64,000 bases of DNA, from contig NC_133034.1 of the NCBI RefSeq assembly GCF_048771995.1, positions 2,666,001 to 2,730,000 of the forward strand, in the 5' to 3' direction. The translations under genes were made by a program, and so were the position numbers. Positions 36,201-49,617 of the stretch are shown piece after piece (position 1 is the first letter of the stretch; each line of letters opens with the position of its first letter). The notes under the pieces are model-generated. The model was not told the DNA's origin and ran no database searches. It saw only the letters and a program-made list of their open reading frames with translations. This DNA comes from Taeniopygia guttata (lineage: Eukaryota > Chordata > Aves > Passeriformes > Estrildidae).

Positions 36201-39200
36201 TTGGAACAAGCACTGAATAAAAGGTGGAAGGACAGCACAACTGCCTGCCCTGCAAACTATTGCCCTGTGTCTGCAGATCTTTGGGCAGCTTCTTTCTCCC
36301 TCCAGTCCCTGGATTTTGGCTGGAGTTTTGCAGGGTCTAAATTAAGTCAAACCCAATGGGGCTGCATTATGGGAGCTCAGGCACACAGGTTAAGGCAAAT
36401 CAATACAAGCTGCACTTGAAAGCCTAAAATGGGATGTGCTCCAACTGTGAAAAGATCCCGGGGACTGCTGCAGAGGGTTGCAGTAGATTACACCTTACTG
36501 ATGCTGGAGGAGGCAGAAGAAAGTGCTGAGTGGCCTCTCTGCACCTTCCCAAGGATTTGTCCTTTGGTGTCACAGAAGTGACTTCTCCCTTCAGCAGTAA
36601 ATTGCAGGTGCTGTGTACTTTTGGCTTTGCAGACAATTAATTGTAGTTCTAGGTCTTGATTGCATTTAGCAGACATTCTAGAAATAGAGAAGTGCTTTAC
36701 TTAGCTCCCTTAACAGAGGATGAGAGAAGCTGGTGCTGTCAGCAGGTATCCCCACCTGGCTCTGTTCTCTGGATGTCATCTTCTTACCATGTAAGAAGGC
36801 AACAGGGATGAAGGCACAGCCTCTCTGTCAGGGCCAGTATTGCTGGGAGGAGAACCCTGTTGAAGGCACAGCTACACTATAAGTCACTACAGACATCAGT
36901 TTTCCCTTCAGTAACCTGCCAGCTTTTGGAAAACAGGTGTGTAAGTGAAAACATTGCACCAGAGCTGTGAGCGGTTGTTTTGCAGAAACAACCCTTTCCC
37001 CCCTACCCATCATCTTTAGTTGTATTGTATACTTGGGGAACTGGGAGGTGACTGCAAATTCCTGCACACACATACAGTGCAGGCCCTGAGCAGAGCCCCG
37101 TCTCTGCAGTTGGGGTTTCCATGACAGTATTTTGAGCAGGTGTGAGAGTCAGGAGCACCCAGCTTGTTTGCACTTGGGAAGCACAGCAGTGCATAACACC
37201 AAATTGGGGCCTTAAGATCAAGAGGGTTTCCTGCTCACCCAGAATGAGCTGTGTTGTTCTGATGAAAAGAAACTTCATAGAGAGTTGGAGTAATTAAGGG
37301 GAAAGGTGTCTGTTGTGCCATTGCTCATGATTTTTGGGAATAGCAGATGGAAGATACCTCAGCAAAGTGAATTCCCATCTTGTACAAATACTCAGCACAT
37401 GCCATTCCATGACCATGAAGCAGACATCCCCCCATCAGGAGGGATACCACAGAGTAAAGGGTTTTCCCCATAACTATGGATGCGTTCATAGTGTATTACT
37501 CGACTGCCTGTACATTCATTTGCCTTCAAAGAGTGCTTTTGTAGAAAAGCAAAGCGAACTGTGGTGACTCCTTCACCTTGAAAAGCATCTTATTATTTTG
37601 CTGTGCAGAAAACAGCAGAAATACTTGAGCTTGTGTTCAGCAATGTGTGGGATCAGGGCACGCACCTGAGCTGGCAGGGTTAATAATGCTGTGTATGAGG
37701 AGCTCCATCCTTGATCCAGCAAGATCTTTAAAGGCATGCTTATCCTTAATAATAGCAGTAAATCTTTTATAATCAAGGCTTACAGTTATCTTTACATTCT
37801 TAAGTATCTCGCTGCTTGGGGAAATTAATACTCAAGCCCCTGATTTTTATGCTATTTAAGAAGTAAGCTTGCTTGGTGCAGGCATTGGGATGAATCCAGA
37901 GACTCACTGTGCACTGCATAGCCTGGCTGGGGCAGACAGAGCTTGGAGGGGGCACAGAGCTGTGTGAGGAGAGACACAGTGGGGCTGGGAATAGAGAGGG
38001 TGTCTGTTGTGCAAACTATGCTGTAGAACTGAAATGTGGGATTCAAAGATGTTCCTTAAAGTAGGAGGAATTTCCTCCATCTAAAGTCCATTCAGCCTTA
38101 TGTTAGAGTGAAAGAGTGCAAAATGGGTGGATGGCAGAAGTCAGGACCCTCAGACCTACCCACACATCCCCTGTCACATAGTTCTGATAAAAGAGAAGCA
38201 CCTACCTGTCCTGTCACACTAATGTAAGTGCTGCGTCCTTGGGCATCTACCTGTGAGCAAATCAAGTCCTAAAACTCACCCTAAGATAACAGTTTGAGTC
38301 TTAGGGGTTTTGTCTTGTACTTTCATTCAAGTCTTTTGCTGTTGCTTCCTTCTTGTGACTTACAAACAGCTCCAGGTGCTCCCTGACCATACTGGAGGTG
38401 AGAGCTGAGACAGGAAATACCCAAGTGACTTCTGCTTTCCTCCTCTTTAACTCCTGTGCACTGGTCTGTCTTTCAGCTGTGTCTTTTCTCTACCCCGTTA
38501 TTTTTTTCCCCTCCTTCAGCCTTTCCCCCATTTCTGTCCTCATCTTTGTCTAGGTAGGAGAACGGGCACAATCTGCCTCTGTGTCCGAGGGTTGGAAGGG
38601 CACCCCACCAGTGTCTGACACAGCTCAGAGGAGAGGCAGTTTAATGGCTCCATTATCCAGGAGGGCTCCTGACTTTGTCATGCAGAACTCTCACTGTGAC
38701 CATGACTTCTAATATTTGCAATCTTCCATTTGCCAGGAGACATCATAACACCCTCCCTGACCTATGGAGGTCTTTCCCAATCAGTGGACTTAGCCTGTCC
38801 CTTGGGAGAGCACTGCTGGCTACCCAGCTCTGCCTGGGCAAACCAGATGAATGGCCCTGACAGTAGCCTGTGAAGAGCTGTGTTGCAAACAGGGAGACAT
38901 TTCATACCCCACTCCTTCGGCCAAAACCTCTCCCACACCAGTCTGACTTCCCCAGGGGACATTTAGAGTAGTTTGTCCTTTCAAAAGAAAATGACAGACA
39001 CCCCAAGCTGTGCACACAAGTTTCCTTCTAAAGGGAAATTTGGAAGAATGTTCATTATGCTGTTTAATTCTGACTGGTGTGCTGGATATGAGAAGGAAGA
39101 GGGGAGAAGAATAAACACAGACTAGGTCAAGCAGCATAGCTCTGAGTTATGGTCAGCTATACAGAACGAGCCTTTTTCTCCAATTCTTAAATAAGGAATG

Positions 39201-42200
39201 TTACGCAGTGGCTCAGAACCACCATTGATAATTAATTATGTGAAGCAAACTGTGACATAAAGATGAGGTACTAAAATGACAACTGTTCTGGTATTGGTGC
39301 TGTATGACTATCAATGCTGAAGATAAATCTGTGTGGAAATAGCAGCTCACCACTGCAAACAGCACTGTTGGGATTCCCACTGTCTGCCTCCCTATGCCTA
39401 ACAGAAGTGCCCTCCACCTTGGTGAAATTACAAAGCTTTCTAGGCTAGATTTTCACTACTTTGGGAAAATAAAAAGGATTTTGCAGACAGCTTTCTCTGC
39501 AAAGCAGAAACCATTAGTAGAGCACACGAAATGGGGAAAGAGCTGGAGGCTCACATAGGCTGGTCATTGTATAGCTCACAGCATCCAGCAGCTCGAGCTG
39601 CAGCAGCAGACACTGTGGTTGGGAAGGACAGAAGGACCAATCCCAAATCCACCATTCCCAAATCATGCCCTGAAGCCTGCAAGGCCACACTATGAATGGT
39701 GGTGGGGCCATCTCTCCTGCCTAGCTCCCTGTCTCAGCTGTTCAACAGCCTGGTACCGCAGTCCTGCTCACCCAGGGGGGAGGTGGCAAATAAACAGCAG
39801 CTCAGTGAAACAGCTCTCATCAATGCTGGGCTTCATCACAACACCCTGCTAATTAACAGCCCAGTGTTTTGGGTTTTTTTGGGGTTTTTTTTTGTTAGTG
39901 TGTTTCTATCCTATACATTATTTGTACTCCCACTTGCTCCATCTCTCATCACCACGGGGGTTAAACTGTCCCAGCAGGCCATAAGCCTCCCTCTCCACAC
40001 TGCACAGATTCCGACCTTCCCCTGCAGACACATCCCCACACATTACAAAAGAAATGTCTTTTCCTGAGCTCTGTTAACTGATTTTGAGAAAGAGCAAAGA
40101 AACAGTTGAAAAAACAGTGATGTATATGATCAAAGCACTTGCAAAAAGATGCTTATTAATTATTCCTAGAGTGAGTTAAAGAAACAGCAGTACACAAAAA
40201 CCAGCCCTTCCCTTTTGATCCCTACTGTTTTCAAGCCTGTGTGCTACTCAGCGGGGTCTTTCTCTTTCACAGCCACAATGGCTTAGTACTTCAGGTACCA
40301 CCAGTTCATTTCTATTTATGGAGATCAAAAATCTCACCTCTAGGTTGCAAGAGGGGAGGACAAAACAGAACCTCAAGAGAGTCTGGTCACCGAGTTCTGG
40401 GCCTGGAGGCTACTTTCCCTCCACTGCAGGTCCTTGCAGCCCCAAAGTAATCCAACAACTGCTGCTGTCTAGGCACAAGGGGAGGAGGAGAGGGGTGCAG
40501 TGAGGAGGATGAAGATGACTGTCTCCAGTAGCAACAACCAGTCTTGCATATTCATTCCCAGCATCAGCTGGACATCACACTACACAGGGTACAAAGGGGA
40601 AGACAGTCACTAATCTTGTCACTTGATATCTTAAACTAAGTAATATTAAAAACAGGTCATTCCTCTTCCCCCAGCTTTGATCAGATTGACTCACTGAGGA
40701 CTCCAAGATTGATTTCTAGTCAAGTCTCCAGACTGGTATTTGGGCTCATGTTCTTTCTGACTGTTGGCTTTGCAGCTGGAGATAGGAACATGTGTCCTGC
40801 AAGCTTAGAAGCAGAGCAAATTTAGTTAGCTGCACTTTCTTGACAAAAGGTCGTAATACTCTTTCCTTGTTTTGAGTAGCTCAGCTCCCAAAAGGAGTTA
40901 ACCTAAGTTGTCTCTCTTTTGCTCCACCCTTTGCTTTTGGCTCAGAGTTCTGGGTTCCCCCAGGGCAAAATCCCAGTTCCAAATCAGAAATGCTGCTCTG
41001 TGTGGGCCATGACTGAATCTGCCCTTATGTTTCTGATTCTGTGGGGAGCATTTCCTCAGTGCATGTAGGTGCCTCAAAAATAGTTTTGACTATCCAGGCT
41101 GAGAGGAGAATGGTTTGACTTCCAGCCAAAATGAGGGTCTTGTGATCCAAAAGGACTGTTCTTGGGGGCCTGCCAAATCAGCAAATGATCTGCTATAAAG
41201 CATCGAGACAGACTTGGCTGCACAGGCAGGCAGCACAGTCATTCATTGAAAGCTGGAGACACACTCCATTGCAGCAGGGAGACCACTCAGCACAAGGATG
41301 AATGGTTAGGAATCAATGCCACCAGCATTCTTCAGGAAATCAGGCTTTATGTGGAGCAGCAGGTTCCAGTTCCTAGAAACTGCAGGGATGTAACTGATGG
41401 TTTTGTACTGTTTTGCTGGTATTTTGCCCAATAGTTGTGTCCTCCCTCTGGCTGTACAGCAGAACAGAGGTCAGATTTAACTCTGCTTTCATTCACATCT
41501 GGGATTCCCTGCTAAACGTTGCTTTCTTGGGGCATTACTTGGCCAAAATCACCTTTCTTCAAAAGTGCTGCCTTATCCTGAGTTGTTTCAGGAAGGGAGC
41601 AGGAATGCCAGCACCAGAGGAGCTGCATGGGCACTCACCTGCTGCCTGAGCAGGCCCAAACAGCACGGTGCAGGGAAGGCAGAAGGTGGCAGCTCAGGAC
41701 AGCAAGAGCAAACTGATTATGAACAAGATTTGCAATGCAATATAGGCAGCCCTGACAGGGGCCTGGCTTTGCTTTCCAACACCAGGAAGTTCTTCCACAG
41801 GACATTATCCATAATACACTAAAAGGACCAAGTCCAAACTACGCATTCTAAAATAACACTACACACCTATGCACTTTAAGTTAGATATTTAAAAGAGGAA
41901 TTTACAGCTATTATAAATATAGCAAATAGCATGCTTGGGAAAATGAAACTCAAAAAGGCTGTGATTAAAGATAAGCTTGGCACATTAAAACAAGCCTCAG
42001 TCTTACCCCTTGGTCCTGTATATAAGCAGATAGTAGTGGTTATTGAACCATGCCAGGGTATGAAAATAAGATTGTCACATCTCGGTTAGTCACCTCTCCT
42101 TTTGCTACAGAAGCTGCCTGAATTTGTTGCCAGAGACACGCACACAAACAGAGCAGACTTCTGTCTTCCTCTGAGCAACAAGACAGCTCAGCTGGCTGCT

Positions 42201-45200
42201 ACTGCAGATCCAGAAAGTCCAGAAAGGAAAGGGCATTAGTGAGGCCTGTTTGTGACAAGGGGTGCAGAGAAGCAGAGGGAAAGCTGCAGAAGGGAGCTGG
42301 CAGCTGAACTAAGCAGACCCTGCAATGCTGTTCTTTGGTGCTCTCAAAAGGTGCTGCCCCTTTCTCAGTGCAGTCTCTGCTCCCGTTTCTCAGATGATCC
42401 TTTGGAGAAGCAACGCCTTCTCAGACATCCTCATGCAGATTTAAAGCACTACCCCCATCTGAAGGAAAATCATCAATGTAAGCATCTGCCAGCTGAGACG
42501 GTGTCTCCCTTTGGATGCATTTCAGATTGAGCTGCCACAGCTGTGCAGCACAGCACATACTGGCAAACACGTCTGCTGCTGAGAGCCACAGCCAAGTATG
42601 GCAACATCAGCAGGCACTTGGCATATATGAGGGCCACACACCAGACCAAGGTGCCTTACAATGTAAGTAAGGTGCCAAGGTGCCAGACAGTGTTTTACAT
42701 TGTAAGTGGTCTATGGGCTAGCATTCATAAAATAACCCTGACTTCTTATCCAGGAGGGAAGCATCAATGACCTCCAGAAGGGAGCACATTTTGTAGGAAA
42801 AAAGAAGAGTTAAGACAGAGAATCCAGTTAGCCCAGTCTGTGCCTGTTCCATCTTTCAGTCTGGGCTTTCTGAGAGAAACAGGTTGCTAGGCTCAGTTCT
42901 TTTATTCTCAGTATGCCTCAGAACAAGGTCAGCCTTGCAAGCTGATTGTATCCCACCTTGCTTTGGCTTTGCAATCACTCTGAGCAGAAGTACCCTGTGA
43001 TAATGTTGTCTTTTACGAGTTCTGTCTTGACAATCTCATTTCAGACAAGAGTATCGCCCATGGACTGGAGCAAAACCATCCAAACCTATAAAGTCAAAAC
43101 AAGGCTTCATTATCCCAGAAGACCATTTTGTTCAAGAGACAAGCTACAAAGCAGACTTTAAGGTAATTAGCAGATTTTAAAAACCCTAAAGTCAATGTGA
43201 ATAATGCCCAAAGTGCACATCAGGAACTTCTCATATTTGATCGCTGTGGTGTATGTAGGGTAAAGCCACATCCTCGTTGACAACTGTTTTGTCACTACCC
43301 ATTAGGTAATGTGGCCATCAGAAAGGCATGCTAGACAATGCCATACTGTAACTGATCATAATTCAACCCAAGACAAAGATTTTAAACTGCATGACAGAAA
43401 GTTCAAGATTTACAATTCCCTCAGTTGGATACTGTATGTACAAGGTGTGTGCCATCACCTCTCTGTGTGTAAGGTGCAGCTAACACCTCCTGCACTAACT
43501 TTCAGCAGTCAGTGGGGACTAGCACCAGGGTTGCATAGAGAGATTCGGGCTCTAGGCACAGGTGTTTGCCTGGGAATCTTTGCAGATCACTGCCTAAGGA
43601 ACAGCACCTGCCCAGCTAGCACAAAACTCCCCCTTGCTGGTGTGGGCAGAAGCTGCCCCCACTGTGAGTGCCAAGGAGGACATGGCTGTGATGAATACAC
43701 AAGCTGCACAGCTCTGAGACTTCCTTGGGATTTTCCTGTGAGTTTCTACAGTTTCTTCTGTGTGTTTCTCTATATCAGCAAAGATAATTTTCTTGTTGTG
43801 AAATACATATATTGTTGAAAATCCCATGAGGAAACATTCTGTGCTCAGCATTTTCCCTGACACGGGGCCTCACACTCCCCATCCCCAGAAGAAACTAAAG
43901 TGCTCACTGACAAGGCTCTGTTTTAGCTACTTTTTGCATTAGACCACCGAAGAGAACAGCACCTCCCAGCCAGCCACAGGAATTGTTCACAGGCTGCACT
44001 AAATGACTCAGAATGCAGTGCCAGGGCCAGGGCTGAACTCCCCAGCCACAGTATGCTGTGCCAGTAGAGGTAACAGCAGCTACTCCAGGGCCACATGTGA
44101 AAAGTAAATCTTTGCCTTGGAGGAGACAAGGAAGAAGTGTTTAATCAGCAGACAGTCAAGTGCCTCCTCCGCAGAGGCTTGCTGGCACACTGCTGCAACA
44201 AGGCTCATGATGGGTATAGCCAGCTCTGCTGAAAGTGGGACAGGGACCTCAGGCAAAACAGAATTTGCAAACCTCACCAAAACTTCTTCCTTGCTTTGAA
44301 TAGTCTGGGCTGTTTGCTGAGGTACAGCCATGAGGATAGACCTTGCCTTTAACCCTTTAACTTTGTATTTTACCCTTGCTGATTTCATTTTGCATTTTGA
44401 CCCTAGGGAGTAAAAATAGAGTGTTTTCCAATTTGTCAGACAGGATGCAAAGAAGATCCCTGAAGGTCCCTATCCCAGTTCCTGAGGAAGGGAAAGAGAA
44501 GACTAGAATCCTAGACACAAATATGTGGCTACCAAGGCCACTGCACTCTGAACCATGCAAGCAAAGGTCCCACATCCTGGAGCCCCAGGGCACCATTACA
44601 GTCTCTCTAACAGACAGCTTGGCCAAGGTGTAGTCAGGAATGAAGATGGTGCCAAGAAGCCACCAGTCCAAAGAGAAGTCAGATTGGTTCATACCTGGCC
44701 ACTAGGATTTTCCCTCTCACCTTAAGCCCCTGGCTTTGCCAGACATATGAGAATCAGGTTTATGGTATGTCCTGACAACCTACATGTAGGACTCAGGCTG
44801 CTGGTTCTCCCCAGCCACTGAGCTGTGCATATGTTTTTGTGACACCACACTTCTTCCTTAGTATGTCAGATGCATCCCCAGAGGAATGGAAAAATCAGAG
44901 CAATGAAACAACATCAACCAGAGATCAATAGCTTTCCCTATACTCTCTTTGCCTGTTTTGCACTTCTTTCTCTGCTTGGATGCTGCCATCAGCATACCTA
45001 GCAGAGCTTTAGGCCCTTTATGTTTTATGGCCAGATTCAGTCAGAGTCCTGGGCTGGATCCACATCTACAGCCAGTCCTATATAAAATCCTTTGAGTTTT
45101 CAGCATTAGGGATGACAGAAGCATCCAGGTGTCCTTCATGCTTCAGTACAACTACAGGGGCTACATATTGCATGAAATTCTAATTCCACAGACATCAGAG

Positions 45201-45779
45201 AAAGCAACCATTGTTATCTCTGCCTTTCCTCCAGGCATGAGAAGTTTACATCCTTATCCAAGTCCTTGCAGTTTAACAGCCTGGCACATCCAGTAACCAG
45301 TTTTTCTCCTTTGGATCCTCCAGGCCTGCACCTCTATTCACAGCAGACATGGACCATGTCCCCATAAAGCATTACAATGGAACATTTTGATGGAGCCTGG
45401 ATGGCATTCTCCAAAAGCTTAAGGACCAGACACACACGACTGTAATTCCTCTTGCTTAAATCCAGCACCCATCCAGCAGTGAATTTGTTGTGATGCTTGT
45501 AGAGTGGTTGCTCGCATCACGTGTGCCCTTGAATCACCCTGTACAGCAAGGCCAATCTCACTGCTGCCCAGCCACGGGCTAACACCTGGGTATGGTTACA
45601 GGGAGAGCAGATAGATCCTCACAACACCCCAGCCCCCTCAAACTCGACAGTTGTATCCTGTGTCACACTAACGTGCTTTTCTCCCTTCCTCACCCCACTA
45701 GATCCCAGAGGTGAAGACCAGGTTCTCCCCCAACCCTTCTGCTGTTTTCCAGGCACCATCACGGATCCTCAATGTGTGA
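32317..45779 (+). CDS. MAP6D1: MAP6D1, STOP-family microtubule/Golgi-associated protein (3 exons)
   Basis: MAP6 domain-containing protein 1 (SL21) is a short relative of the stable tubule-only polypeptides, palmitoylated at its N-terminus and able to stabilise microtubules. Exons 32317-32813, 43045-43162 and 45702-45779 join with correct phases into 230 aa plus stop; human is 199 aa. The start MAWPCISRVCCLARFW has Cys 5, 10 and 11 placed as in human MAWPCISRLCCLARRW. The middle is Gly/Pro/Ala/Arg-rich. Three Mn-type blocks are visible: ETQYRRDFRAW (90-100), TTSYRQEYRPWTGAKPSKPI (162-181) and ETSYKADFKIPEVKTRF (197-213). The tail NPSAVFQAPSRILNV matches human NPSAIFQASAPRILNV. It lies just downstream of PARL in the same direction, as in mammals. 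Confidence 0.95.
32814..43044 (+). other. MAP6D1: MAP6D1 intron 1
   Basis: 10.2 kb. No additional exon or gene recognised; all open frames are short and lack family features. A segment at 42649-42705 carries three AAGGTGCC copies around TTACAATGTAAG-type palindromes. Confidence 0.65.
43045..43162 (+). CDS. MAP6D1: MAP6D1 exon 2
   Basis: 118 bp after acceptor ATTTCAG, donor GTAATT. Completes the Arg codon and encodes QEYRPWTGAKPSKPIKSKQG then FIIPEDHFVQETSYKADFK. Its first half is the conserved QEFQAWTGVKPSRSTK-like block of human MAP6D1. The second half differs from the human VITTHTSGW segment and ends with a further Mn-like block. Confidence 0.92.
43163..45701 (+). other. MAP6D1: MAP6D1 intron 2
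   Basis: 2.5 kb, nothing recognised. Confidence 0.65.
45702..45779 (+). CDS. MAP6D1: MAP6D1 exon 3 and stop
   Basis: 78 bp after acceptor CCCCACTAG, phase 0, encoding IPEVKTRFSPNPSAVFQAPS then RILNV and TGA. Too short to stand out as an open frame; identified by its match to the human C-terminus VPEVRKKFTPNPSAIFQ. Confidence 0.94.
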   Translation: MPEVKTRFSPNPSAVFQAPSRILNV

Positions 45780-47805
45780 AGCTGGACCCTCCTCACACCC
45801 AGGCAGCTTAAACTTGGAGTTTCTGTTATGATGTATCACTATGCAATTTTCATGAGGAGTGTTAGGATCAAAGAACCTGTGTTATCAAAAGCAGCTCCAG
45901 TGATTAATGATATGCACACACACTTTCTGTTAACACAACAAACCGCAAAGCACTTGGTTCAGAACTGGCAGAACACGCTGCAAGGAGTGACCTAGTTTTT
46001 CACAGGAGCAGGTTCATTGCTATGCCAGCTGGCGTCACATTAGGAGATTGGCTTTGGGCAGCAAAGGCAGGACTGCAGGCAACATCCCTACTCAGAAATA
46101 CACAGGGCAGGAGGGAAAACAGTCGTAAGCAGGATGGATAATTAAAACCCAAACCAGTTTTATTTAGCAACACCCTCCAAGTAGGCCACTGAAAGACAGG
46201 GAGTAGTCTGGCTGACTTCTGAGCTTCTTGGGGGGTTTTGGGAGTAGGACCTCAAATGGCATCACCAGGAAGCACAGCTTCAAAGGGCTGGTCTGAACTT
46301 CCAAAGTTGTTTTAGAAGCTGGAGGAAGCCAATGTCATTGAATTCTAAAATACATCTGGCACATGCAGTGTCTTGGGCCTTTAAGGCTGGGAAGCCGGAT
46401 GCTTCCAAAATGGAGAGCTGATGCAGGAGCAAGAGAGGACTGAACTCCAGGAGACAGCTCTGACAGCAGTGCACCACACTGGTTGGAGAGGAGTGCATGG
46501 ATACAGCCAGACACCCACCAGGCTCCTCCAGAGGATCTAAGATACTTACATAAGTTGTATAACTGTTAGGGTGACTGTAAATATTGTACATGGATTTTAC
46601 CTAAAGCAATCTGTGATCCTTTAATGAAAAGGATATGCTTATACTTTTAATAAATGTTAACTCTTTGCATATGCAAGGTGGAAAATATTGCCTTGAAACT
46701 CCTAAATTATCGCCTGTATATTGGTAATGCTAATGCTAGGAGCAACCACAAGCGAATGTTACTTAGATATTCTTCTTAAAGAAAAATGTAATGTAGAATG
46801 TAAGCCATCTGTCATTTTTAAGATAGGCCATTTCAAGTGTCATTGTTTTGAAGCTGATTTTTTTTAGACTGCTGTGCATTTAACTTTTGCTGAGGTACAT
46901 GTGTTTTGAGAAACCATTTTTTTAGCCTTTGTTCATCGGGACTTTACAATTTCTATTTCGGTAACTTATGCAATATAATTAGTCTCCCACTTATTTAATG
47001 GATTTACTAATTATTTTGGAAAAAGAAATTGAAAAAATTTTACTTTGTGTTTGCAACACATGTGTTTGTCCAGAACAAGGGAAACTATCCTCAGACTTGA
47101 ACAGTGATCAGATACTCATTCACCTGTAATAAAACAGACTTTTACACAGGAGGATTTTTTCTTAACCTTCTTACTAGCTGAAGTCTAAGACAAATTTAAT
47201 GAACTTCAGGGATTCTGCTAAAATGTATGCATTACTGTAATTCCCATAAGAACAATTTTTGAGCTGTTGGCATGTGAATTGTACTTGCAATACATGCAGA
47301 CAGCATCTTCTCACTGCATTATGTGAGAATTTAATGGTGCCATCCCTGTTCTCGACAGTGGGACCGAACACAACCACCAGAATAGGGAGCACTTGCAGAA
47401 AGCTGCATTTGGCTGGGACAAGGGATGGCTCTTCCCACACTCATCCTTGGAGAAACCTGCAGTAATCCCAGTGCTTGCCAAAATAACTTTTCAGGAAATT
47501 CATTTGAAGCATTCAAACTGTGCTAAAAGAAGTTTTGCATGTTAGATGTTTCTAAGAATTCAATCTGCTTGTTTAATCTCTTTATAATGTTTTTAACAGT
47601 TTTTGTTCAAACAATTTAAGTTCATTTCAATCCTGGACTTTATTAAGAGCAAGGAAAAAAAAAAGTAAAAAAGGAAATTGTCTATTATCTCTTCTTATTT
47701 GACTGTATTTCTTAAAAAATGTGACCCATGTTTAAACAAATTGGTAATATAAGCTTGTATTTTATCAAATGGACTGGATTTAATTTAATAAATTAAAATG
47801 TATTT
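45780..47805 (+). other. MAP6D1: Probable MAP6D1 3' UTR
   Basis: About 2 kb without exons. AATAAA occurs at 46649-46654 and 47787-47792; the second is followed by G/T-rich sequence at 47811-47840. The stretch from about 46600 to 47800 is A+T-rich, as long 3' UTRs of neuronal genes often are. The end point is inferred from signals only. Confidence 0.5.
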
Positions 47806-49356
47806 TGGCTATTGGTTCTCTTGGGGGGTTTTGTTGTAAAATACAACCCTTAGGTATTCAACCTTGCAGTACAGTTTGTCACTGCGTGACAGTAGGGCAC
47901 ACTGGACACCAAACAAGGCATGAGGATGCATTCAGAGCCATCAGCAGTCAAGTCCTTACTCCTGGAGCTTTCCCCCAGGCACAGCCTCCAGCAAGGACAG
48001 CTTGAAGGCACATTCAGAGCTGTGGCCCAGCTACATTCCCTATGAAATGCAGAAGTTTGATCCACTTTGATGCTCTGCAGAGCCTTTCTGCAGTTCCTAC
48101 ACTGTGCCCTGTTAAGTTTCACCTCACTTTCATTTTGCCGTCTCACACAGCTCACAGGACAAGGTGATAGCATCGAATGTTAAGAGACCACTGCTTTACA
48201 GTTATTCCCAATAATTTTTCAGACAGTAAAAGTGCTGAAGATACAACCAGCTTCCCTAGACAGTGCAATAGCTCATCTAGCTATGCCTCAAAAGACTTCC
48301 AGGAGAAAGCTAAAGGCTCACAAGCTCACATTGAGCTCCTGCTCAATGTACATGAGCAACGAACAGAAGAAAAAGTGAGCAGGTACTTACCACTGTAAGG
48401 TGTAGGGTGATGCCACTGGCTGTCAGTGTCTGCAACTTACCTGATTTTGTATGAAAAATGCCTGCCTCAGCCAAGTTGAAAGGTATCACACAAAATTCCT
48501 CTGAAGAAGTCAAATCTACATGAGTTTTGCCGGCTCCAGGGAGTTGTGACGCCAGAATTGCTTCTAACACTGCTCTCACACTAGTATTTGTCTTCCCAAT
48601 TGCTCTGGGCCCATGTCCAAGTCCTTCAAGGATTTTCGACTGAATCACACTGCAAGTAAGGGTTATTTGACACATAAAGAAACGTCCTTTAAAAAGGGTT
48701 TACACCTGTAACTTTAGAATTTACTACCTCTAGGATGACACTGAACCTGCTTGTTTTGTTTAATCCTGCTGACACCTGGGCTGTTGGGATGCTGAAGGTG
48801 AGTTTTGTGGCAGGGAGCAGTGAATACCTGCACTGCCATAGGCTCAATGTAAGCTTTGGTGTGGGAAATACACCATTGCTCAGGAGAGTTGTGAACTAGC
48901 AAAATTCGCAAGCAACATATTTCTGATTTGCTTGCTTTCATAAATTGCACATTTCTCTCTGCATTGCACTGATTTGAGAGCGAACAATCAGATGCAAACC
49001 TCTACCTTAGTCATACCCATTCCCTCTAGCTTGGCTACTGCAGTAATGTGTGATCCTAAGGACCAACCTGGTTTGCCACAAAGGGATTGCTGGTGCCAGG
49101 CAGCCCAGAAAGGCTGTGGTTACTTCCAGGGGAGGAGGCACTTGTGTGGCATTTAGCACTAACACGGTGTTGTGCAGCGTTTCCGAAACAACGGCGCGTC
49201 AGTCTGTTCACAGACACTCGGCTCCTCCCCACAGGGCAGGGAGAACACACAAGTTTGGTTAACTTTGCTTACTCGTTCGGTTCCTGTCCGTGCCAAGTGC
49301 CGGTGCCCAGTGCTGGCAGAGGATGGTGGGGCGGGAGCTTGGGGGGTTCTCCGTCA
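47806..49356. other. Intergenic between convergent MAP6D1 and YEATS2
   Basis: No exon or clear repeat recognised. A small CpG-bearing patch lies near 49180-49330 just before the minisatellite. Confidence 0.55.
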
Positions 49357-49617
49357 GGGGTCTCTGAGGGGAACCTCTGTGAAGGGGTCTCCATGAGGGG
49401 GTCTCTGAAGGGAATCTCTGTGAAGGGGTCTCCATGAGGGGAATCTCTGTGGAGGGGGTCTCCATGACGGGGTCTCTGAGGGGAATCTCTGTGGACAGGT
49501 CTCCATGAGGGGAATCTCTGTGGACACGTCTCCATGAGGGGAATCTCTGTGGAGGGGTCTCCATGACAGAGTCTCTGAGGGGAGGGACCAATGGTGGAGA
49601 GGGGGAGGTCCTCTGTG
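49357..49617. repeat. Minisatellite subarray A (about 30-bp unit)
   Basis: Imperfect tandem units built from GGGGTCTCCATGAGGGGAAT followed by CTCTGTGGA, with variants carrying GGTCTCTGAGG. G-rich on the + strand. Adjoins subarray B and shares its TCTCTGTGA core, so the two look like diverged branches of one array. Confidence 0.85.
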
